Shown here one piece after another: positions 43,537-53,042 of a stretch of 64,000 nucleotides of DNA (position 1 is its first letter; each line of letters begins with the position of its first letter). Both the position numbers and the translations under genes were made by a program. Origin of the DNA: an uncultured Bacilli bacterium (GTDB taxonomy: Bacteria; Bacillota_I; Bacilli_A; RFN20; CAG-826); contig CAJOMQ010000009.1 in NCBI GenBank assembly GCA_905236715.1, forward strand, positions 1 to 64,000. The letters run 5' to 3'. The notes under the pieces were generated by a model. The model did no database searches and was not told the DNA's origin. It saw only the letters and a program-made list of their open reading frames with translations.

Positions 43537-45329
43537 AAAACACTATCGCCACTTTCTTTATCGAATAAACAGACATAAGAGAAATCAAAAGAAATATCAA
43601 TTTCTTCTTCTTTCTTAAATCTATCTAATCCCGTTGTGGAAATAATTAAATCATCATCTTTAAAGCCAGTAGAGGCATAAATAATCGTTTCTTCACCTAA
43701 TTGTTCAAATAAAGAGATTTTTCCTTTAATTTTCTGATTAACATAAGATAAATCACCTTTGACCGAAACCGCTTTGGGTCTGACACCTAAAGTGAGAATA
43801 CTATTGATGTATTTATCATCAAGATTTTTCAATCTTTCTCTCGGCAATTTAATCTTAATATTTTCATCTTTAGCAAATATCGCATAATAAGTCTGTTTTT
43901 CTTTGACTAATTTCACATCAAAAAAATTCATTTGTGGGGTGCCGATAAAGCCCGCGACAAAGATATTAACAGGATTAACAAAGATATCACTGGGACGACC
44001 AACTTGTTGAATATAGCCATCTTTTAAGACAACAATTTTACTGCCCATTGTCATTGCTTCGATTTGATCGTGAGTGACATAGATGAAAATCGTTTTTAAT
44101 TGATCATGTAAACGGGAGATTTCACTACGCATTTGTACACGCATCTTCGCATCTAAGTTAGATAATGGTTCATCAAGTAAGAATACCTTTGGGTCACGAA
44201 CAATCGCTCTTCCTAAGGCGACACGTTGTCTTTGTCCACCACTGAGGTTGGCGGGAAGGCGGTCTAAATATTCAGTTAAACCAATTTTCGCCGCTGCATC
44301 TTCAACGATTTTTTTGATTTCCGCTTTTCTTTGCTTGCGGTATTTAAAACGGAACCAATTTTTAAATTTATCTAATTCCACATTTAAGGGGAAAGCGATA
44401 TTTTTTCTCACTGTTAAATGTGGATATAAGGCATAATTTTGGAAAACCATCGCAATATTACGGTCTTTTTCTTGGGCATCAGTAATATCTTCGCCATCTA
44501 AAGTGATACTACCATCGGTGACTTCTTCTAAACCTGCGATCATTCTTAAAACTGTGGATTTGCCACATCCAGATGGACCGACAAAGACCACAAATTCTTG
44601 ATCTTCAATATCTAGCGAAAAATCATGAATGGCTTCCACACCATTTGGATAAACTTTCTTTAAATGTGAGATGACCATTTTAGTCTTATTTGCTTGTTCC
44701 ACGATATTTAATATTTCATCTAGTTCCTTTATTTTATAATCGCACTTATCATAACGAGAAGCATCACCAATTCCAACATTTTTAAAACCACCAGCGCATG
44801 CGGCATCGATACCACTAAAAGCATCTTCAATAACCATGCATTCTTTTGGTGATAAATTTAACATTTCCGCGGCTTTTAAAAATACTTCGGGATCGGGTTT
44901 TGTTTTACTGATGTTATTGCCATCACTAATAGCGTCAAAAGCGTCCATCAGTTCGACTTGATTAAGAATAAATTTAGTATTTTTGCTAGAAGAGCCAATG
45001 GCTAATTTATAGCCCTTTTCTTTTAGTTCCTTTAATGTGTTTCTCACATTATCGGATACATCTTTTCTTTTTAATTCTTTTAATGATTCACGATAATAAT
45101 TATTTTTTAAATCACAAAGAGCGGATTTTTCTTCTTCGCTATATTTTTTATCACTTTTTTCTAAAATGATTTCTAAAGACTCACGACGCGAAACACCTCT
45201 TAAACGATTGTTGATTTCTTCATCAAAATAGATGCCTTCTTTATCCGCCATAAACTTCCAGGCGCGATAATGGTATTTATCGGTGGATAATAAAACACCA
45301 TCTAAATCAAAAATAATACCTTTAATCAT
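43533..45329 (-). CDS. Fusion of beta-phosphoglucomutase and sugar ABC importer ATPase
   Basis: 598 residues in one frame. Residues 1-212 are a complete HAD beta-phosphoglucomutase: DLDGV with Asp8/Asp10, GVSRRESL (45-52), SSSKNTKF (113-120), KTKPDPEVF (142-150) and VIEDAFSGI (166-174). From 218 a full MsmK/UgpC ATPase follows: Walker A GPSGCGKST (251-259), LSGGQRQR, VFLLDEPLSNLDAK and a C-terminal OB regulatory domain. No ribosome site precedes the Met218 codon, so a separate ATPase start is unlikely. PgmB turns beta-glucose-1-phosphate from the GH65 enzymes into glucose-6-phosphate; the ATPase drives uptake. The fusion would tie import to the catabolic step at the membrane. It overlaps the GH65 gene upstream by 8 bases. 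Confidence 0.9.
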   Translation of the reverse strand: MIKGIIFDLDGVLLSTDKYHYRAWKFMADKEGIYFDEEINNRLRGVSRRESLEIILEKSDKKYSEEEKSALCDLKNNYYRESLKELKRKDVSDNVRNTLKELKEKGYKLAIGSSSKNTKFILNQVELMDAFDAISDGNNISKTKPDPEVFLKAAEMLNLSPKECMVIEDAFSGIDAACAGGFKNVGIGDASRYDKCDYKIKELDEILNIVEQANKTKMVISHLKKVYPNGVEAIHDFSLDIEDQEFVVFVGPSGCGKSTVLRMIAGLEEVTDGSITLDGEDITDAQEKDRNIAMVFQNYALYPHLTVRKNIAFPLNVELDKFKNWFRFKYRKQRKAEIKKIVEDAAAKIGLTEYLDRLPANLSGGQRQRVALGRAIVRDPKVFLLDEPLSNLDAKMRVQMRSEISRLHDQLKTIFIYVTHDQIEAMTMGSKIVVLKDGYIQQVGRPSDIFVNPVNIFVAGFIGTPQMNFFDVKLVKEKQTYYAIFAKDENIKIKLPRERLKNLDDKYINSILTLGVRPKAVSVKGDLSYVNQKIKGKISLFEQLGEETIIYASTGFKDDDLIISTTGLDRFKKEEEIDISFDFSYVCLFDKESGDSVL

Positions 45330-47418
45330 CTTGTCTCTCCTTTATCGTATATGAACCATTTTTATGGACTGTTATCACATATTTTTTCTTTCTAAATTTT
45401 ATATTCATCGTTATTTCTTTAAACGTTTTTGGTAAATGTGGATCTAAATATATTTGTTCTCCGTTATATGAAAAGCCTAGACAACCATATAAAAGGGAAA
45501 GATAGGCCCCACCACTAGAGGCGATATGGGTGCCACCAATATAAATGCCACCAGCGTATATTTTTTGGGAACCGACAATATCAATTTCGGCGCTTTTCTT
45601 AAACATCTCATATCCTTCTTTGACGTGGGATAAGCGGAACGCTAACCGCGAATACATACCACTAGATAAACTAGAACCATGTTCCGTTTTTGGATAATAA
45701 TAGGCAAAATTAGCCTCTTTTATATCGGAATTGAATTCTTTATCAAATAAGGCAATTAAAGCGCATACATCGGCTTGTTTGATGATTTTTGTGTGGCTAG
45801 CCACTCCATATTCACCACCCCAATATTCTTTTGGGTCTTTAATTCTTTTTCTTAAATCAGATAAAGAAACATCTTCTAAGGCAAAATAACCATCAAATTG
45901 TTCAATAACGCTATCTTTTATATTTAACAAACATAGGTTGTTCGCGAAATCTTCTAATTTATTAATATCATCAACATGTAATGATTGAGGATTTACCTTT
46001 TTATCTTTTAAATATTTGATGACTGTTTGAACAGCATATTTAGTCAAATAATTGGTAAAAGCATTGTCATTAATTCTTTCATGATATTCATCGGGACCGA
46101 TGACATCATAAATGTGCCATTTACCATCTACTTTTTTCGCATAAGAGAGGAAGAATAAAGCACATTGATAAATGACTTCTAATCCGCCTTCATTTAAAAT
46201 TTCGGAATCTCCTGTTACTTCAATATATTTATCAAAGGCATAAACAATATCCGCGGAAATATGAATTTGTTTTTCATTGAAATAGGTGCGGATTGGTGCG
46301 CCGGTTTTGGGATCAGTGACATTATATTTAGAGCAGGCTTCCAGTCCACTATCTTGACTTTCCCAAGCATAAAAGGCTCCTTGATAGCCAAATTCTTTCG
46401 CCTTAGCCATCGCGCCCGATAAGGTATTAATACGATAAATAAGAGAATTTCTCGCGACAATTGGATTAGTCAAAGCATAAAAGGGAATTAAAAACATTTC
46501 GCTATCCCAGAAAATAGCCCCTTTATATGTTTGTCCACTACATCCACGTGCGGGAATGCCACGACATCTATTAGCATCACCGGCGCTTAATAGTTGATAT
46601 AAGGAAAAGCGCATCGCTAAATCGGCTTTTTTATCACCTTTGATTTCAATATGAGCTTGTGAATATTTTTCAAAGAAGGCATCGCAATGTTCTTTTAATA
46701 AATGATTAAATCCAGAAGCGGTAATTTTTCGAATATCATCTTTTCTTTCTTCTTCCACGATGGCGAATATAACAAAAGAGAATTTTTCGCCTTTATTTAG
46801 GTGAATATCTTTTTTATAAAGAGATTTTTGATATTCTTCATATCCTTTAACATTGTGGAAATAAGAAAGATATAAATCTTTTCCTTCATTTGTCATTCCA
46901 TTAAATAAGATGACATTTTTATTACGTTTAATATTTTCTTTTTGAAAATGTGGACCATTTATTTCATAAATATCTGTATCTAAACCAAATATGATACTTA
47001 ATTGCACATCTTCTTTAGCGGTAACATCATATTTTTCACTGAGCAAAGAATCATTTTTATGCGAAACAAATCTTTTAGAATTAATAATGATTTGGGAAAA
47101 TTCGGTGTGTCTAGATAAATAACCTTTGGTTAAATCTAAAGATAAAAAATGTGATAATGGTTTTTCTTTTAATACGGAAATTTCTTTTCCATCAACAAAA
47201 CATTTGATAAAGAAAGGATTGGGGAGATTAATTGATTCTCTCCATTTGTCTTGATATTGGTCATAAACACCAACGAGATTAAGACTCACTAATTGGGCTT
47301 TATCATATTCTTCTAAAGTGCCGCGATAGCCGAGGTGGCCATTAGCCAAAAGGAAAGAATTACCATCATTGATGATATTTTCTTTTATATATCCTTTTTT
47401 AACTAAATGTTTTTGCAT
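45322..47418 (-). CDS. GH65 disaccharide phosphorylase, kojibiose-phosphorylase-like
   Basis: 698 residues, cytoplasmic. GH65 features: LANGHLGYRGTLEEYD near the N-terminus, FWDSEMF (303-309), general acid Glu444 in IGPDEYHERINDNAFTN, and a C-terminal SSGGAYLSLLYG strand. GH65 phosphorylases cleave alpha-glucosides with phosphate and inversion, giving beta-glucose-1-phosphate. The LNLVGVYDQ..DKWRE wording is closest to kojibiose (alpha-1,2) or related phosphorylases, which is a tentative reading. It is separated from the second GH65 gene by 1 base. The downstream mutase half uses its product. Confidence 0.85.
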   Translation of the reverse strand: MQKHLVKKGYIKENIINDGNSFLLANGHLGYRGTLEEYDKAQLVSLNLVGVYDQYQDKWRESINLPNPFFIKCFVDGKEISVLKEKPLSHFLSLDLTKGYLSRHTEFSQIIINSKRFVSHKNDSLLSEKYDVTAKEDVQLSIIFGLDTDIYEINGPHFQKENIKRNKNVILFNGMTNEGKDLYLSYFHNVKGYEEYQKSLYKKDIHLNKGEKFSFVIFAIVEEERKDDIRKITASGFNHLLKEHCDAFFEKYSQAHIEIKGDKKADLAMRFSLYQLLSAGDANRCRGIPARGCSGQTYKGAIFWDSEMFLIPFYALTNPIVARNSLIYRINTLSGAMAKAKEFGYQGAFYAWESQDSGLEACSKYNVTDPKTGAPIRTYFNEKQIHISADIVYAFDKYIEVTGDSEILNEGGLEVIYQCALFFLSYAKKVDGKWHIYDVIGPDEYHERINDNAFTNYLTKYAVQTVIKYLKDKKVNPQSLHVDDINKLEDFANNLCLLNIKDSVIEQFDGYFALEDVSLSDLRKRIKDPKEYWGGEYGVASHTKIIKQADVCALIALFDKEFNSDIKEANFAYYYPKTEHGSSLSSGMYSRLAFRLSHVKEGYEMFKKSAEIDIVGSQKIYAGGIYIGGTHIASSGGAYLSLLYGCLGFSYNGEQIYLDPHLPKTFKEITMNIKFRKKKYVITVHKNGSYTIKERQDD

Positions 47419-47419
47419 A

Positions 47420-49672
47420 TTAAATGATTATTTCCTCATTGATGTGATAAAGTTCACCTTTAATCATCATGTCGATAGGTTCTCCTATAACACGAATGGA
47501 GGTGTGCTCTTTTTCCACTTTAAAAATGATATTAGACTCACGATAACGGATATTAACTTGATAACTCTTCCACCGCTTCGGCAAATAAGGATTAATAGAA
47601 AGAACCTTATCATCACTTCTTAAGCCTAAAAAACCATAGACGATATTCATCCACGCGGCGGCGATAGAAGTCATATGTAATCCTTCTTTGGTGTTACGAT
47701 TATAATCATCTAAATCTAATCTCGTGGCAAAGCCAAAGAAATTTAAAGCTTCATCATATTTGCCTAATTCGGCGGCAAAAATAGAATGAATAGATGGTGA
47801 TAATGATGATTCATGAATACAGCGTGGTTCATAAAATTCATAATTAGCCTTGATTTGTTCATAAGTGAAATCATGATGATATAAGAACATAAACATCAAA
47901 ACATCAGGCTGTTTAATCATGTCATTACGATAAATGCGGTCATAAGACCAATGTGAATATAAGGGGAAATCTTCTTGTGGGATTTCATCGACATCGATAT
48001 GGGGTAAATCATAATAACCCATATGTTGTTCAAATAATTTGGTCTTATCATCATAAAGAATGCGCATGTGGGTAACCGCGGATTTCATATCGGCGATGAA
48101 TTTATCGTTATAACCTAATGAGGTGATTAAATCTTTCTTCTTATCTTTGTAGCTAAATAATACTTCGAGGGTGTAGGCCATAATTTTCTTATTCATGAAA
48201 TTGGTGTAAGTATTATGGTTGACCATCACTTCAAATTCATCAGGTCCCATCACTCCATAATATCCAAAAGCGGTATGATCATTATTCCATTGACCTCTGG
48301 TATATAAGAATTTGCTAATTTCTAATAGCATCTCTAAACCATATCTATCCATGAATTCTTCATCGTGATAAATATTCATATAATGGAAGATGGCATAGCC
48401 CACCGCACTGGTGGGTTGTAATTGCGTAGAAGCGTGTTGCCATAAAGTACAAGCTTCTTCCCCGTTTCGTGTAGCAATCGGATAACAAGCACCTTCACAA
48501 TCAAGGTCTTTCGCTCTTTTTTTGGCGTCTTCTAATGTGTGATAACGGAATAAAATAAGGTCTTTCGCGGCTTTTTGGTTAGAAAATAAATAATATGGCA
48601 AGCAATATGTTTCACTATCCCAGAAAGCATGACCAGAATAAGCCTCTCCCGTCAGTCCTTTCGCACCGATATTATTATCTTCGGCAAAGCCGTGATAGGC
48701 TTGTTGCATATTGAATAAGCAGAAACGAATGCCTTGAGCATCTTCTTCGTTGCCTTCAATTTGAATATCACTCATCGCATAGGCTTCTTGGAAGAAATCA
48801 CTATTTTCTTTTAAAAGTCCTTTTATTCCTTTTTCTTCTAATTGTTTTAATTCAATATGGGCTTCTTTTTCTAATTGAATAGCCTTTTGATCACTATTTT
48901 TATCCGCGATATTAACGACATAACGGATAAATTCATATGATTGATTTTTCTTTAAGGTACCGGAATAAGATAAAGATACTTCTTTTTCTTGTTCGGAATA
49001 TGTTCCTTTAAAAGGAGAAATCACTTTCATAGAAGTTAATAAAGATTGTTTAGTTCTTGGTGTTTTAATAAATAAAGTGGCACCACAATCTGCGGGTTTT
49101 TCATATCCTCTTTCCCAATAACAATGATTGCCCCAATGGAGAATATTACCATCAAGATAAAAAGCGATATCCAATTGAGCGTCATAATTACTTTTAAAAG
49201 AAATCGTTTGTATCGCTTGATAATGCGATTCCATGCCGAGTAATCTTTGAAATGATATTTCTACTTCCCCTTTTTTGGTGATAAGAATGAAGCTTCTATT
49301 TAATAATCCATTACGCATATCTAAAATGCGCTTGAAATCCTTTATCTCGTTGGTGGCTAAATCTAATTTTTCTCCATCAATAACAATTGAGCATTTCAAA
49401 TAATTGGTGGAATTAATCGTGAAATGGCCTCTTTTAGCGATGCCTTTATAAGCATTAGGGGTGTCATCTAATGAATATTCAATAATGCCGTTATAATAAG
49501 TGCCAATTAAAGAAGGTAAAGAAACCCCTTCTTCGAAGAAACCACGGACACCACTATATTCGTTACCAAGAGAAAATAATGATTCACTAACCATATTTTT
49601 TTCTTTATGGAAACCTAATTCAATAATACGATTAGGATCTACTTGGAGATATTTGGAAGATATTTTGCCCAT
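47420..49672 (-). CDS. GH65 disaccharide phosphorylase, maltose/nigerose-type
   Basis: 750 residues, cytoplasmic. The N-terminal sandwich starts GNEYSGVRGFFEEG; then FWDSETYCLPYYLF (350-363) and MGPDEFEVMVNHNTYTN with general acid Glu479. It differs from its neighbour GH65 at the acceptor-side motifs (GPDEFEVMV against GPDEYHERI), so the two should act on different linkages. Maltose, nigerose or trehalose phosphorylase cannot be told apart here. Products: beta-glucose-1-phosphate and glucose. It follows the permease gene by 3 bases. Confidence 0.85.
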   Translation of the reverse strand: MGKISSKYLQVDPNRIIELGFHKEKNMVSESLFSLGNEYSGVRGFFEEGVSLPSLIGTYYNGIIEYSLDDTPNAYKGIAKRGHFTINSTNYLKCSIVIDGEKLDLATNEIKDFKRILDMRNGLLNRSFILITKKGEVEISFQRLLGMESHYQAIQTISFKSNYDAQLDIAFYLDGNILHWGNHCYWERGYEKPADCGATLFIKTPRTKQSLLTSMKVISPFKGTYSEQEKEVSLSYSGTLKKNQSYEFIRYVVNIADKNSDQKAIQLEKEAHIELKQLEEKGIKGLLKENSDFFQEAYAMSDIQIEGNEEDAQGIRFCLFNMQQAYHGFAEDNNIGAKGLTGEAYSGHAFWDSETYCLPYYLFSNQKAAKDLILFRYHTLEDAKKRAKDLDCEGACYPIATRNGEEACTLWQHASTQLQPTSAVGYAIFHYMNIYHDEEFMDRYGLEMLLEISKFLYTRGQWNNDHTAFGYYGVMGPDEFEVMVNHNTYTNFMNKKIMAYTLEVLFSYKDKKKDLITSLGYNDKFIADMKSAVTHMRILYDDKTKLFEQHMGYYDLPHIDVDEIPQEDFPLYSHWSYDRIYRNDMIKQPDVLMFMFLYHHDFTYEQIKANYEFYEPRCIHESSLSPSIHSIFAAELGKYDEALNFFGFATRLDLDDYNRNTKEGLHMTSIAAAWMNIVYGFLGLRSDDKVLSINPYLPKRWKSYQVNIRYRESNIIFKVEKEHTSIRVIGEPIDMMIKGELYHINEEIII

Positions 49673-49675
49673 ATT

Positions 49676-50596
49676 TCACTCCTTCATACCGCTTTGGGCA
49701 TTGGAGCCCATGATTTGTTTTTGGAAAATTAAGAACATGATGACCTGGGGAATAATTGATAACACTAAAACTAAAAGGAATTCACTTTCATCTAATGTCT
49801 CGCTAGACATGTTATAAATACCCACCATAAGGGTTTGTAAGGAGCCATTACCTAAAACGAGATATGGTAATAAGAAATCAGAATAAGAAGCGGTCATCGA
49901 GAAAATAGCGACAATACCGATAATTGATTTAGATAATGGTAAAACCACACGAATGAAAATACCCATTTCTCCATAGCCATCCATTCTTGCCGCTTCAATA
50001 AGTGATTGCGGAATTTTGGCAAAATGGTCTTTAAAGAGCATGTAATAATAAGCATTAGCACCATAAGATAACCAAAGAGAGAGCATGGTTAAGTAACCGA
50101 TATCGGGGTTAGTTAATCCCATTTTAGAAATCTGCAAGAATAAAGGAACAATATTTAAAATAGAAGGAATCATATAGCCAAGAAGCACTAATTTATCCAC
50201 TACTTTATATCCAAATGGTTTTATGATGGTGGTAGCATATGCGAGCATCGCATTGAACACGACTGCGCAGATAACGCAGCCTATCACCATGATAAAAGTA
50301 TTTAAATAATAATTAGTGAAATTCACTTTTTGCCATAGATCGATAATTTTTTGGAAAGTGAAATGTTGCGGGAAGAAATGATAATCGGTGGAATTGATTT
50401 CTGTCACCGTTTTCATTGATGTGAAAAATAAATAAATAAAAGGCATAATAGCGATCAAAGAAAAGATCACTAAAAAGGCAATGATAAAGCCATAAGCCAC
50501 TTTATTTTGTGGTTGACGATAATCGGAGAAGCTTAAAACTCCGGTCATTTTATTTTTTAAAGTAGGACGTGGTTTTTTATTTTTCTTTTTCTTCAT
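49676..50596 (-). CDS. ABC sugar importer permease, MalG type (glucoside locus)
   Basis: 306 residues with a basic N-terminus and six membrane helices. EAA loop: QSLIEAARMDGYGEMGIFIRVVLP. Pairs with the 50602-51534 permease (5-base gap) and with the ATPase half of the PgmB fusion. CUT1 family; substrate likely alpha-gluco-oligosaccharide from context. Confidence 0.87.
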   Translation of the reverse strand: MKKKKNKKPRPTLKNKMTGVLSFSDYRQPQNKVAYGFIIAFLVIFSLIAIMPFIYLFFTSMKTVTEINSTDYHFFPQHFTFQKIIDLWQKVNFTNYYLNTFIMVIGCVICAVVFNAMLAYATTIIKPFGYKVVDKLVLLGYMIPSILNIVPLFLQISKMGLTNPDIGYLTMLSLWLSYGANAYYYMLFKDHFAKIPQSLIEAARMDGYGEMGIFIRVVLPLSKSIIGIVAIFSMTASYSDFLLPYLVLGNGSLQTLMVGIYNMSSETLDESEFLLVLVLSIIPQVIMFLIFQKQIMGSNAQSGMKE

Positions 50597-50601
50597 AAAA
50601 A

Positions 50602-51534
50602 CTACCTCCTCTCATTCTTATTAATCGCTTTTTGGACGACATTAAAGATAATCGTCACAACGATAATAATGATGCCTAAAATGACACTTGTGGCGGCGCT
50701 TTTGGCAAATTGCAAAGATTCACCATTAATTTTGCCAAAGGCATATGTATAACTTAATAACATCAATGACATTGAGGCATTGCCTTCTGGGCCGCCCCAG
50801 TTACCAATGACCAGTGGTTCATAGAAGACTTGGAATATCGAAATGATTTGTAAAATCATTAATAAAATCAAAGTGGTACGCATCATCGGAACAGTCAGTT
50901 TCCAAAATCTTTGCCAAGGAGAAGTACCATCAATACGGGAAGCTTCATAAATAGAAGAATCAATATTTTGGAAAGAATTCAAATAAATTAATGCGGTAGC
51001 ACCTGCACCTTTCCAAGTCATCGCTAAAACAATGATGGGAATAATAATATCGGGATTTGATTTCCAAGTATGCGGTGTTCCCCCCAATGAGGAAATAATA
51101 ATATTCAATATTGAATAAGATTCATCACCATAAATGTTTTTAAATAAAAACACCATAGCAATACCACTTATCATGCTAGGCAAATATAACAAAACGCGGA
51201 AAACACCTTTTAAATGAATAACTTCAGAGAGTAAAAAACCGAGGAATACCGGCATTAAATAACCAATTAATAAAGACCACAAAATATATTTGAAAGTATT
51301 AAATAATGCGGTCAAAAAGGCAGCATCTTGCATGATTTCTTCATAATTTTTAAATCCCACGAACGCGGAATATGAATAATCATTAAAGAAAGATAAGACG
51401 ACATTTTTGCCCATTGGCACCCAAACAAAAAAAGCAAATAACGCTAAGGGGATAATCATAAAAGACCATCCCAAAAGGTTACGTTTTAAGACATTCTTAA
51501 AATTCTTTTTTCTTTTTGTTTTGGTTTTCTTCAT
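50602..51534 (-). CDS. ABC sugar importer permease, MalF type (glucoside locus)
   Basis: 310 residues. A very basic start (KKTKTKRKKNFKNVLKRN) is followed by six helices and the EAA loop SSIYEASRIDGTSPWQRFWKLTVP. It is 17 bases downstream of the binding-protein gene and belongs to the same CUT1 importer. Confidence 0.87.
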   Translation of the reverse strand: MKKTKTKRKKNFKNVLKRNLLGWSFMIIPLALFAFFVWVPMGKNVVLSFFNDYSYSAFVGFKNYEEIMQDAAFLTALFNTFKYILWSLLIGYLMPVFLGFLLSEVIHLKGVFRVLLYLPSMISGIAMVFLFKNIYGDESYSILNIIISSLGGTPHTWKSNPDIIIPIIVLAMTWKGAGATALIYLNSFQNIDSSIYEASRIDGTSPWQRFWKLTVPMMRTTLILLMILQIISIFQVFYEPLVIGNWGGPEGNASMSLMLLSYTYAFGKINGESLQFAKSAATSVILGIIIIVVTIIFNVVQKAINKNERR

Positions 51535-51551
51535 AAGTAATTATTTAATAA

Positions 51552-52982
51552 TTAATTGTATTTTTTATCCAAATATTCTTGGAATTTTGAATTCGCGGTT
51601 GTTAAGAGATTTTGTGGATTCGCGGTGGCGTAGCTCTTACCAATGACACCTTTAATCGATTCATCTAAAAATTCATACATCGCTTGCGTTTCAATTGGTT
51701 CTTCACCATGTTTATTTTCCGCAATGTGATCATAGAAGGGGGCAAAATCCACTAAATCGACAGAAATATAAGCATTTTCTAATTCTTTAGCTTTGCTCAC
51801 AAAATCTTCATTAATCCAAGGACGAATGGTTGGTAAAATCGGTTGATTTTTCAATTTGGCCACTTCATATCCTTTTTGTATCGCGGCAATATTGGTCTCA
51901 CTTGTGGAAGGAGAACGACCAATATAATCAAAGAATTTTAAAATACCTTTTACTTTTTCATCACTCACACCTTTGGTGAAGACATATGGGGTACCACCAT
52001 ATAAAGAATAATGATGGACACCATCACCAGTGGGCATGGGGACAAAAGCCAAATCATTCATATCCATTTTTCCCACGACCGCGGCATTTTGGATAACGTC
52101 ATTTCCAACAATAGCCATCGCGACTTGAGAGGATAAAGCACTAGTCCAATCGTTATATACTTTGGTGATGTCTTTTAATAACAAATCTTCTTGTTTTAAT
52201 TTGTGAATCCATTTTAAAGCCTCAACGGCGTGTGAATCATTTAAATTGGATACCCATTTACCACTACTATCTTTTTTAACGAGATTTTCAGTACCAAAAT
52301 TCCATGCCATATTGGAAAATTGCCATCCACCTTCTTTATTATCAGAAAGAATTAATATACCTTTGACACTTTCACCAGAATTTTCATTAATTTCGGTGGC
52401 GATATCATAGATTTGTTCAAAAGTAGTCGGATAAACAGGAGTGTTATCACTCTTATAGATGGAATATTGGCCATCAATTGGTTGGCCATTATCATCTACT
52501 TTATTGGGGAAGAAATCAGTGTTATCACCAATGAGTTTTTTATTGATGATAAGACCTAATCCATATCCATCACGAGGAATACCATATAATTTGCCATCAG
52601 TCAATTGTTGTTTCATTTCACTATCCATCTTATCAATCCAACCATTTTCGGTCATGATATCGGTGATATCGCGAATAAAATTATTAGCCACTAAAGTGGG
52701 TGGTTCAGTAAACCAAGTTTGCCAAACATCAGGTAATTGATTAGCTAAAGCTTTTTGGGCGACTGTCGATAATGAATATGTATATGGTTCACCTTTAATG
52801 ACATATTCGGGATTATCTCTTTCAAAAGCTTCTTTCCATTCTTGATACATGGCCACATCTTTGGTTTCGGTAGAATCGGGCCAAAAACCAATTTTTAAAA
52901 CGATTTTACCGGATGTAGCACCACATCCTGATAAAACACCAAGAGCCAAAAAAGAAGTGACAAATAAAAGTTTATTTTTCAT
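51552..52982 (-). CDS. Sugar-binding lipoprotein of the glucoside ABC importer
   Basis: 476 residues. Lipobox LSGC with Cys20; family-1 binding-protein fold (IGFWPDSTETKDVAMYQEW, QLPDVWQTWFTEPP, YGIPRDGYGLGLIINKKL). It is larger than the fructan-locus homologue. The gene is preceded by AAGGAT and, 20 bases further, by a strong inter-gene hairpin (53002-53028) that may set its mRNA level against the upstream gene. Confidence 0.87.
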   Translation of the reverse strand: MKNKLLFVTSFLALGVLSGCGATSGKIVLKIGFWPDSTETKDVAMYQEWKEAFERDNPEYVIKGEPYTYSLSTVAQKALANQLPDVWQTWFTEPPTLVANNFIRDITDIMTENGWIDKMDSEMKQQLTDGKLYGIPRDGYGLGLIINKKLIGDNTDFFPNKVDDNGQPIDGQYSIYKSDNTPVYPTTFEQIYDIATEINENSGESVKGILILSDNKEGGWQFSNMAWNFGTENLVKKDSSGKWVSNLNDSHAVEALKWIHKLKQEDLLLKDITKVYNDWTSALSSQVAMAIVGNDVIQNAAVVGKMDMNDLAFVPMPTGDGVHHYSLYGGTPYVFTKGVSDEKVKGILKFFDYIGRSPSTSETNIAAIQKGYEVAKLKNQPILPTIRPWINEDFVSKAKELENAYISVDLVDFAPFYDHIAENKHGEEPIETQAMYEFLDESIKGVIGKSYATANPQNLLTTANSKFQEYLDKKYN

Positions 52983-53001
52983 AAGGATACCTCGCTAAGA
53001 A

Positions 53002-53028
53002 GTTCCCCGGGCTTAGAGCCCAGGGAAC
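53002..53028 (-). promoter_or_regulatory. Intercistronic hairpin within the glucoside operon
   Basis: GTTCCCcGGGC and GCCCaGGGAAC form an 11-position stem with one mismatch and a TTAGA loop. On the minus strand only TTCTTAG follows, a poor T-run, so an RNA-processing or stability element is more likely than a full terminator. It separates the lipoprotein gene from the binding-protein gene. Confidence 0.6.
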
Positions 53029-53042
53029 AAAATGAATGTTGA

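Noticed and set aside
44670-44680. Separate start for the ATPase half of the PgmB fusion
   Set aside because: No ribosome site before the internal Met codon and the linker is in frame.
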